A stretch of DNA of 38,697 nt from Alphaproteobacteria bacterium 41-28. GTDB lineage: Bacteria; Pseudomonadota; Alphaproteobacteria; UBA9655. The stretch lies in the NCBI GenBank assembly GCA_001897795.1, contig MKUL01000068.1:1-38697 (forward strand), written 5' to 3'. Both the position numbers and the translations under genes were made by a program. Numbering within the stretch: position 1 is the first letter of the stretch; each line of letters begins with the position of its first letter. This document shows positions 33,515-38,697 of this stretch, piece by piece. The notes under the pieces are model-generated. The model was not told the DNA's origin and searched no databases. It was given only the letters and a program-made list of their open reading frames with translations.

Positions 33515-34246
33515 TTAATTTTTAATCGGAAGAATCAATTTCTTAGTGAGTTGGAGTTTGCCTTTCCAAGCGACTTGTTCAACTCCTCTCCCAGCGTAAA
33601 TTTGCTTTGTGGCTTCAACGATCAAAACACCAGACAGATTTCGGAACCATTTGTGACCTATTTTTTCCCAAGCACTTGCCGTGCTTAATGAAACCCTTGA
33701 TTGGGTCGGAGGAATATATAGGGCATATTCAGCTTGGAGGGGAACAAACGTATTTTCCTTTAAAAATTTATTAAGTTGGGAAAGACTATAGCTACGACCT
33801 AGACCGAATGGCGTTTTTTCTGTCCTTGCCCATATGCTCGTTCGATTTGGAACGATCAGAATTAACCGACCGCCATCCGCCAAAACACGCCAGACCTCTC
33901 GAATCATCTCTTTGGGGCTGGAGGTAAATTCGAGAGCGTGGACAACGAGTGCAAAGTCTGCAGACTTATCCGCAAGCGGTAGCTGAGTTTCCTCCGTCAA
34001 AACCACAATATTAGGTGTTTTCCGTGACCAAGAAAGGGCACCTTGTTCAGCAGGCATAAGCGCTACAAGTCGTGAGGCTTCTTCCCTGTAATATCTTAAA
34101 AGAGGAGTGGGATACCCAAGAGCTATCATATTGCTCCCTTTAACGTCTGGCCACATCTCGCGAACTTTACGGCGAATCATCCGCCGCACTACTTGCCCAA
34201 GGCGTGTCGCATAGAAATCCCGCAGCGCTATGACATCCGGCCACAT
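33515..34246 (-). CDS. Class I SAM-dependent methyltransferase
   Basis: 243 residues. Motif I region NMIALGYPTPLLRYYREEA is shortened and lacks the usual GxGxG, as in the alphaproteobacterial group starting MWPDVIxLRDFYATxLG. Further motifs: LPLADKSADFALVVHALEF and EVWRVLADGGRLILIVPNRT, as in methyltransferase type 11. The substrate is unknown. ATG at 34246 follows GGAAGGA; an earlier start at 34267 adds 7 residues without support. Single gene, conserved in this class, so chromosomal. Confidence 0.85.
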   Translation of the reverse strand: MWPDVIALRDFYATRLGQVVRRMIRRKVREMWPDVKGSNMIALGYPTPLLRYYREEASRLVALMPAEQGALSWSRKTPNIVVLTEETQLPLADKSADFALVVHALEFTSSPKEMIREVWRVLADGGRLILIVPNRTSIWARTEKTPFGLGRSYSLSQLNKFLKENTFVPLQAEYALYIPPTQSRVSLSTASAWEKIGHKWFRNLSGVLIVEATKQIYAGRGVEQVAWKGKLQLTKKLILPIKN

Positions 34247-34445
34247 AGTTTTTCCTTCCTGTCGCACTTTATCACAATCAAGAAGACATAAGCATCATTT
34301 TGATCCTATCTTTTTTGATCAACTTTGTCTCCGCAATACATGCTATGATAAATAACAACATTTTGAGGGTTGATTTTTTTTAAAAAGCCTCTTACATTAT
34401 AGTCAACTGTTGTTTTATTAATGTTATTTAGATAGAGATTTAACC

Positions 34446-35117
34446 ATGATTTACAGAAAATATCCTCTCCTTTTTTTATTGACCTTATCCTTTGTTCAAT
34501 CTTCTCATGCAACACTACGGGGTACAGAAGCTTTCAACTCAACTCTTGAAGGAGGTAATTCCTCAAGGTTTTCAACTACCAAAACTATCAGAGCTACCCA
34601 AACGAATAATGTTAAGGAATTTGATTTTAAGAAGTACATTCCAAACATGAAATACAATGATGTTGCTTCAAAAGAGAAGGAAAAGATTGAAAATTATAAG
34701 CCAGATTTACGCAAATTATTAGAGACCTTGTATCAGGGATTAAATTCCTCACAGGAACATTCTTTAACTCCGATGACTCAAACTTATCTGAAAGAAAACA
34801 ATAGACGCATTGCTATCAATAGAGAACTGATGGATAGTGGTTTTATTTTATCTGTAAGTGGTAATACTGCTTTAAGACTTAGCGATAGCTTAGTATATAC
34901 TGTTATCTCCAATCCGGGTGTGGGTAAGACAGATACACGGGTGAAAGAAATAGAGGCGAGATTAGATCTTGCCGAAGAAAAGGAAAGACCTTTAGCTGCA
35001 GAACGACAAGCTGAAAGAAAAGAAATGCTAGAGGAATTAGGCAAAAAATCTTATAATCTGAGGCAGCCCGCGACCCCAAGGTTTCATAAGTTGAGGAAGT
35101 TCTTGAACTTAATCTAA
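34446..35117 (+). CDS. Secreted protein of unknown function
   Basis: 223 residues with a clear signal peptide (MIYRKYPLLFLLTLSFVQSS, cleavage after HA near 22). The mature part is polar and mostly helical: Ser/Thr/Asn-rich to about 60, then KYIPNMKYNDVASKEKEKI, a stretch with RELMDSGFILSVSGNTALRL, and a charged coiled coil (about 165-195). No family recognised. A signal peptide with a small, fast-evolving mature part would suit an effector or envelope protein of an intracellular bacterium (inference). A terminator follows 25 bases after the stop. Confidence 0.7.
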   Translation: MIYRKYPLLFLLTLSFVQSSHATLRGTEAFNSTLEGGNSSRFSTTKTIRATQTNNVKEFDFKKYIPNMKYNDVASKEKEKIENYKPDLRKLLETLYQGLNSSQEHSLTPMTQTYLKENNRRIAINRELMDSGFILSVSGNTALRLSDSLVYTVISNPGVGKTDTRVKEIEARLDLAEEKERPLAAERQAERKEMLEELGKKSYNLRQPATPRFHKLRKFLNLI

Positions 35118-35142
35118 TCCTCAAACTTATATCAGAAATTAA

Positions 35143-35180
35143 GAAAACCGCCCATTACTTTTCCGTAATGGGCGATTTTC
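35143..35180 (+). terminator. Rho-independent terminator
   Basis: GAAAACCGCCCATTAC, TTTTCC loop, GTAATGGGCGATTTTC: a perfect 9-bp GC-rich core (GCCCATTAC/GTAATGGGC) with an extended stem and a short U-rich end. Ends the transcript of the secreted-protein gene; its symmetry would also allow use on the other strand. Confidence 0.8.
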
Positions 35181-35197
35181 TGGGAGATCAGACATCC

Positions 35198-35226
35198 TTG
35201 ACATCTTCATCCATAAATTTTATCCC
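35198..35226 (+). promoter_or_regulatory. Promoter candidate for the B12 operon
   Basis: TTGACA (35198-35203), 17-base spacer, TATCCC (35221-35226). Start of transcription would be about 35233, just before the riboswitch. The -10 is weak; the -35 is perfect. Confidence 0.5.
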
Positions 35227-35237
35227 TTTTCTTAGTT

Positions 35238-35399
35238 ATGGTGCCTAAACGCCAAAGAGGGAACATGGTGTAAATCCGTGACTACCCCCGTAACTGTAAG
35301 GGAAGAGCCCACTCCATAAACCCACTGAAGTCTTTCGGGAAGGGGGAGAAAAAGGGTAATGAGGCCCGAGTCAGGAGACCTGCCATAACGAGTCACCAT
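35238..35399 (+). promoter_or_regulatory. Cobalamin (AdoCbl) riboswitch
   Basis: All hallmark parts of the B12 element are present in order: P1 ATGGTG / CACCAT (35238-35243 with 35394-35399), GAGGGAACATGGTG, AAATCCGTGACTACCCCCG, TAACTGTAAGGG, the CCCACTGAAGTCTTTCGGGA segment, and the B12 box GAGTCAGGAGACCTGCC. It should bind cobalamin and reduce expression of the receptor gene downstream when the vitamin is plentiful. Confidence 0.95.
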
Positions 35400-35483
35400 C
35401 CTTTTGCGCGGGGCGCGTCAAAAGTCACGGCTTTCCGTTAGTGGTGACGACAAGAAATTGTCGATCAACCCTGGGGAGACATA
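35400..35483 (+). promoter_or_regulatory. Riboswitch expression platform
   Basis: Two hairpins follow the riboswitch: CTTTTG-CGCG / CGCG-T-CAAAAG (35401-35424) and CGACAA-GAAA-TTGTCG (35448-35463). Neither has a U-run, so control is probably at translation (access to GGGGAG before the GTG at 35484) rather than by termination. Confidence 0.5.
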
Positions 35484-37325
35484 GTGGCTTATCCTGTCTT
35501 TATCGTATGTGTTCTTATTTGCGTCATGCCTCTCAAGCTGTCTGCAAATTCAGAAGCAGTCTATGAGATCACCGCTGCACCTCTTTATTCCCCGCCTAAA
35601 AACGTGGGAGGTTATGAAACGGTTATTAATCAAAAAGAAATTGAAGACTATCAGGAAACTTTTTTGAAGGATTCCCTTCCCTATGCCCCAAGCATCATCC
35701 TGAATTCCCTTGGCACCTTAGGACGCCAAGTGGATTTTTCTATACGAGGAGCCAGGTCCCCTCAAAATCTTGTTCTTGTAGACGGAATTTATGTCAATAA
35801 TCCCGCTGCAGGAGGGGGGGTTGATCTTTCAAATTTTCTCAATGCAGACCTTGAACGGATTGAAGTTCTCCCGGGTCCTCAAACCTTGGCTTATGGTCCC
35901 GGAGCCCTTGGGGGTGTTATTCAGCTTATTCCTAAACACGGAAAGGGAAAACCGTCCATAAAAGCCCTTGGAGAGGGAGGGAGCTTTCGCGCAAAATATG
36001 GTACGATCACGGCTCAGGGTGAAGAAGGCCCTCTTCAATTTTCAGCAACAGCCGCTGGCTTTCAAAGGGGCCCCTCCCCTTTTACGAACCCCCTTCATGG
36101 AAATCGTCAAGGCGACCGGTATCGAAATGGAACTCTCTCCTCTCGTGTTGGCTATGCCCTTAATGACAATTGGGAAGTTGAGGGACTTGTTCGTTATTCT
36201 GAAGGAAGAGTTCAATTTGATGACCCTCGCTTTGTGTCTCAGGAAAAAGCAAGCCTTCCCTTTCTTGCTAAAAATTTTAGTGATTCCCAGACTTTACTTA
36301 CAAGTCTCGAGAATAAATGGGGAAATGAGGATTGGGAGCATTCTCTAAAAGCGTCTTACTCGCGAACACGCCTCAAGACAACAACTCCCACCTTTCACGA
36401 TGCAACGATTGGGGAGCACCCTTACATCATCTATCGTTCTGAGGTTGAAATAAATTCTCAAAATTTTTTCATGGGAGGAATTGATGGAGGACAAGAACGC
36501 GCCCACGAGCCAAATCTTCATAAAAGATCCCATGGCGGAATTTATCTCATTCATACCTTTAAACCCTTTGAGACAACGGCATTGAAAGGGGGCATTCGCT
36601 TTGATCGCTATCAACAGTTGGGAAATCGCGTCACTTTTAATATTGGTGCCGATCAAAAAGTAACGGCTACCACAACTCTTAGAGCGAGTTATGGAACAAA
36701 TTTTAAGCCACCGACTCTTTCTGATCTCTTTCAAAAAAGTCCTTGGCAAATCCCCAATCCTCATCTGAAGCCTGAGAAAAGTCGCAGTCTTGAGGCGGGC
36801 ATCGATCAAACTTTTTGTGAGGACAAGATTAAAGCTAGCCTAACCGGTTTTTTAACATGGATTAAGAATATAACCCTCTCTCGTCGTCTTCCAAATGGAA
36901 AATGGCGGCGATTCAATGGGGAACGACGGGTATCAAAAGGTTTTGAAATGGCCTTTTCCTTAAAACCAATAAAAACCCTTGAGATTAAAACCGCACTGAC
37001 TGTCATCCACGCAAGGGACTTTCCTCACCACAAAACCTCTCCTTTCATTCCCACATTTAAAGGAGCAGGAGAAATCCACTGGCAAGCTCTTTCCGATCTT
37101 TCCTTTTTTGTGCAAGGCTATGGCGTCACATCCCGCAAGAATAACCAACCTCGAAGAAGGCTTGCTCCATATGGTGTGCTCCATTTAGGGGGAGCTCATG
37201 ATATCAATCAACATATTGCCTTTTTCGGACGTATTGAGAACCTTACCAATAAGCACTATGAAGAGGTATTCGGTTACGGCTCACGCGGCCGCGCCTTTTT
37301 CATAGGAGTGGAGGCAAAGACATGA
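35484..37325 (+). CDS. btuB: TonB-dependent outer-membrane receptor, BtuB-like (cobalamin)
   Basis: 613 residues, size as BtuB (614 in E. coli). Start GTG at 35484 with GGGGAG 5 bases upstream. Signal peptide (MAYPVFIVCVLICVMPLKLS), possible TonB box YEITAAPL, a plug domain (TVINQKEIEDYQETFLKDSL, DFSIRGARSPQNLVLVDGI, IEVLPGPQTLAYGPGALGGV, then IQLIPKHG) and a 22-strand type barrel with RASYGTNFKPPTLSDLF, LKPEKSRSLEAGID and GRIENLTNKHYEEVFGY near the end. The cobalamin riboswitch upstream makes B12 uptake by far the likeliest role. The stop overlaps a short ATG frame that begins the tonB-like gene. Confidence 0.93.
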   Translation: MAYPVFIVCVLICVMPLKLSANSEAVYEITAAPLYSPPKNVGGYETVINQKEIEDYQETFLKDSLPYAPSIILNSLGTLGRQVDFSIRGARSPQNLVLVDGIYVNNPAAGGGVDLSNFLNADLERIEVLPGPQTLAYGPGALGGVIQLIPKHGKGKPSIKALGEGGSFRAKYGTITAQGEEGPLQFSATAAGFQRGPSPFTNPLHGNRQGDRYRNGTLSSRVGYALNDNWEVEGLVRYSEGRVQFDDPRFVSQEKASLPFLAKNFSDSQTLLTSLENKWGNEDWEHSLKASYSRTRLKTTTPTFHDATIGEHPYIIYRSEVEINSQNFFMGGIDGGQERAHEPNLHKRSHGGIYLIHTFKPFETTALKGGIRFDRYQQLGNRVTFNIGADQKVTATTTLRASYGTNFKPPTLSDLFQKSPWQIPNPHLKPEKSRSLEAGIDQTFCEDKIKASLTGFLTWIKNITLSRRLPNGKWRRFNGERRVSKGFEMAFSLKPIKTLEIKTALTVIHARDFPHHKTSPFIPTFKGAGEIHWQALSDLSFFVQGYGVTSRKNNQPRRRLAPYGVLHLGGAHDINQHIAFFGRIENLTNKHYEEVFGYGSRGRAFFIGVEAKT

Positions 37326-37345
37326 GGCAGGGAATTTACTTTTTT

Positions 37346-37428
37346 AGATTGCTTCGCCTCCCCGGAGGCTCGCAATGACGATCCCCCCCCACCGTCATTG
37401 CGCGGAGCCCCAGGCGACAAAGCAATCT
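37346..37428. repeat. 83-bp palindromic repeat element in the tonB-like gene
   Basis: Left arm AGATTGCTTCGCCTCCCCGG continuing to GCAATGACG, right arm CGTCATTGCG continuing to AAAGCAATCT: near-perfect inverted arms of about 35 bases with a short C-rich centre. The ends AGATTGCTTCG/GCAATGACG are those of widespread palindromic elements in intracellular bacteria. Confidence 0.8.
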
Positions 37429-38118
37429 AGTTTAAGTTCATTAAGAGGCCGAAAAGCGGCCGACCCCGACTACGCCGAGGCGAGAGCAATCCAGCCTTCC
37501 CTCATATTCGCCGCCATTTTTTCCCTTGGTCTGCATGGGCTTATTGCTAGTTTTTTAATTCCCTCTGCCCCAACCCGCTACGCGAGCGAAGCGTGGCGAC
37601 ACTCTTCAATAAGACGAATGGTCACCGTTCAAGTGATTTGGGAAAGAAATAACGATGGTCTTCTCCATCATGCCCCCACAGATGAGAAATCTGAAAAATC
37701 CTCAATCACGACAGAAAAGAAAGCTTCAAAATTAAGTAAGGCCCCAACACAGATCAAAAAAATGGCTTATACTCCTCCTCTTTTATTGGATTCCGGTGAA
37801 AATGACGAAGGGATGCCTAAGGTTGGAGAGGAAAATAAAAGCCATTCCTTCAAACCAGAATCAAAAACGACCACGAATAGGAAAACTCATCACCCTCTTC
37901 CTGAATACCCTTGGATTTGCCGAAAACGGCGTCAGGAAGGTAAGGTTTTTGTTAACGTTAAAACCAACGCAGAAGGCCAGGTGCTTGAGGTGAATCTGCA
38001 CAAAAGTTCTGGTTATCCTCGTCTGGATGAAGCGGCAATAGATGCTGTTAAAACCTGGATTTTTGCAGAGGGAAATCAGAAGAAAGTTCTTATCCTTGAC
38101 TTTCGACTTGAGGGGTAA
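37375..38118 (+). CDS. tonB: TonB-like energy transducer
   Basis: Energises outer-membrane receptors such as the BtuB next to it by using the proton-motive force. Seen: a membrane anchor (LIFAAIFSLGLHGLIASFLI, about 42-61), a charged linker (about 85-165), and a TonB C-terminal domain (YPWICRKRRQEGKVFVNVKT, then VNLHKSSGYPRLDEAAIDAV, KTW). The frame opens at ATG 37375, which lies inside the palindromic repeat, so the first 40 residues (MTIPPHRHCAEPQATKQSS and on) are repeat-made. The original start was probably ATG 37322, which overlaps the btuB stop and has GGAGG 7 bases upstream; it now reads into a stop within the repeat. No ExbB/ExbD here. Confidence 0.85.
   Translation: MTIPPHRHCAEPQATKQSSLSSLRGRKAADPDYAEARAIQPSLIFAAIFSLGLHGLIASFLIPSAPTRYASEAWRHSSIRRMVTVQVIWERNNDGLLHHAPTDEKSEKSSITTEKKASKLSKAPTQIKKMAYTPPLLLDSGENDEGMPKVGEENKSHSFKPESKTTTNRKTHHPLPEYPWICRKRRQEGKVFVNVKTNAEGQVLEVNLHKSSGYPRLDEAAIDAVKTWIFAEGNQKKVLILDFRLEG
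37446..37494. repeat. Second palindromic repeat fragment in the tonB-like gene
   Basis: A hairpin AGGCCGAAAAGCGGCCG followed by TACGCCGAGGCGAGAGCAATCC, ending in GCAATCCAG, which resembles the end of the element next to it. A further palindrome CGCTACGC...GCGTGGCG is at 37576-37598. Both are in the frame of the tonB-like gene. Confidence 0.45.
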
Positions 38119-38169
38119 GGTAAATTCAACCTCTTCTTGCCAGGGATGACGCAATCGGATTTGTAATTA

Positions 38170-38267
38170 CTATTTCATTAAAAAAGATCTAAAAATTGTT
38201 TTGTATCATGAAATAGATATGTTATTCTATACGCAGTACACAGGTGTATCCACCACCCATGTACTGC
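38170..38267 (+). promoter_or_regulatory. Promoter and structured leader of the 51-residue gene
   Basis: CTATTTCAT / ATGAAATAG (38170-38178 and 38208-38216) form a dyad around a candidate promoter TTGTAT-N16-TATTCT (38201-38228). Next comes a strong stem-loop GCAGTACA ... GGTG-TATC-CACC ... TGTACTGC (38233-38267), which would be at the 5' end of the transcript. Confidence 0.45.
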
Positions 38268-38300
38268 TAAACATAACCAAACACACAAGGAGGTTCGGCC

Positions 38301-38456
38301 ATGTCTGATCCGAATATACCCACATCCGAAACATTCTTCAAAGCTTTTGAGTATCAACTTCAAAGGTTAACCACCGTTGCAGATGAGTTAGATATCTTAA
38401 TCTTTAAGATGGGGCAAATTCATGCGACCCTTAGTCGAGGATGTGAAAAGGACTAA
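38301..38456 (+). CDS. 51-residue protein of unknown function
   Basis: ATG at 38301 has AAGGAGG 7 bases upstream. The product starts MSDPNIPTSETFFKAFEYQL and is predicted helical and slightly acidic, with an amphipathic middle (DELDILIFKMGQIHATLS) and a charged end (RGCEKD). No membrane segment. A terminator follows within 10 bases and a structured leader precedes, so it is a separate, well-defined transcription unit. I know no family. Confidence 0.7.
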   Translation: MSDPNIPTSETFFKAFEYQLQRLTTVADELDILIFKMGQIHATLSRGCEKD

Positions 38457-38462
38457 GCCGGA

Positions 38463-38508
38463 AGGAGGCCTTGAAAGGGCTGTTTTCTTATTCAGGCCTC
38501 CCTTTTCC
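38463..38508 (+). terminator. Rho-independent terminator
   Basis: GGAGGCCT (38464-38471) pairs with AGGCCTCC (38494-38501), followed by CTTTTCC. It ends the 51-residue gene. Bases 38509-38691 hold no visible gene. Confidence 0.7.
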
Positions 38509-38691
38509 AAACTGATCCCCTTTCTTTTCTCTTAAAACAGATGAGATATAATTAAGACACCTTAATGTTTATGTAAGAATTCAAAATCACTACCCTTATT
38601 GAATAAAAGGATCGAGGAGCCTTTCGAGACATCTAACTAAAGATAGACATAAAGGCAGAAGAGTGGCATAATAAAGTCATGGAGGTGAGCT

Positions 38692-38697
38692 ATGACA
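38692..38697 (+). CDS. Start of a further gene, cut by the window edge
   Basis: GGAGGTGAGCT followed by ATGACA at the very end looks like a ribosome site and start codon. Only two codons are inside the window, so nothing can be said of the product. Confidence 0.3.

Noticed and set aside
34306..34515. 69-codon minus-strand ORF over the start of the secreted-protein gene
   Set aside because: Covers the promoter and signal peptide of the plus-strand gene; no ribosome site.
35829..37184. Several antisense ORFs within btuB
   Set aside because: All are shadows of a well-supported receptor gene.
38178..38363. 61-codon minus-strand ORF over the 51-residue gene
   Set aside because: Opposite a gene with strong ribosome site, leader and terminator; it also runs through the leader stem-loop.
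1..38697. CRISPR array
   Set aside because: The short CAG-type repeats are irregular, clustered without spacers of constant length, and mostly translated; no cas genes.

Overview
The window looks like an intracellular alphaproteobacterium (Holosporales/Rickettsiales type). This rests on the AT-rich codon use, an F-type conjugation cluster like the Rickettsiales amplified genetic elements (RAGE), palindromic repeats inserted in-frame inside genes, and uptake rather than synthesis of vitamin B12. The lineage is an inference; there is no rRNA in the window.

Positions 1-24,400 (almost all minus strand) are the transfer module of an integrative conjugative element. In transcription order from the right it holds: a small excisionase-like HTH protein, an unrecognised protein, a replication-initiator-like protein, ssb, then traA, traL, traE, traK, traB, traV, traC, an S26 peptidase (trhF-like), traW, traU, trbC, traN (intact), traN (second, frameshifted copy), traF, traH, traG (frameshift plus in-frame stop) and traD, then a secreted protein cut by the left edge. 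Most genes overlap by 4 bases (ATGA), so this is one long translationally coupled operon. The products would form an F-type type IV secretion channel and pilus: TraA pilin, TraL/E/K/B/V core, TraC ATPase, TraW/U/TrbC/F/H pilus assembly, TraN/TraG mating-pair stabilisation, TraD coupling. No relaxase or integrase is visible; they should lie to the left.

Positions 24,400-29,145 are cargo and the element end. A XRE-type regulator is divergent from the excisionase-like gene. Facing it tail to tail is a three-gene minus-strand unit: a two-TM sensor, a GHKL/histidine-kinase-like protein, and a membrane-anchored NB-ARC/TPR (STAND, NLR-like) ATPase. Just beyond it lies the 3' part of a tRNA-Leu(UAA) without its 5' half. 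This is the expected scar (att site) of integration into a tRNA gene, and it places the element to the left and the chromosome to the right.

Positions 29,146-38,697 look chromosomal: a double cold-shock-domain protein, a CBU_0592-family membrane protein, a LysR regulator overlapping an MHS-type MFS transporter, a SAM methyltransferase, a secreted protein of unknown function, then a cobalamin riboswitch, a BtuB-like TonB-dependent receptor and a tonB-like gene. An 83-bp palindromic repeat sits in the 5' end of the tonB-like gene. A 51-residue gene with a structured leader and a terminator ends the window.

Most notable: the sensor/kinase/NLR-like unit at the element boundary, the tRNA-Leu scar, the tandem traN pair with divergent central domains, two damaged mating-pair genes (traG, traN copy 2), and two families of repeats embedded in coding sequence.
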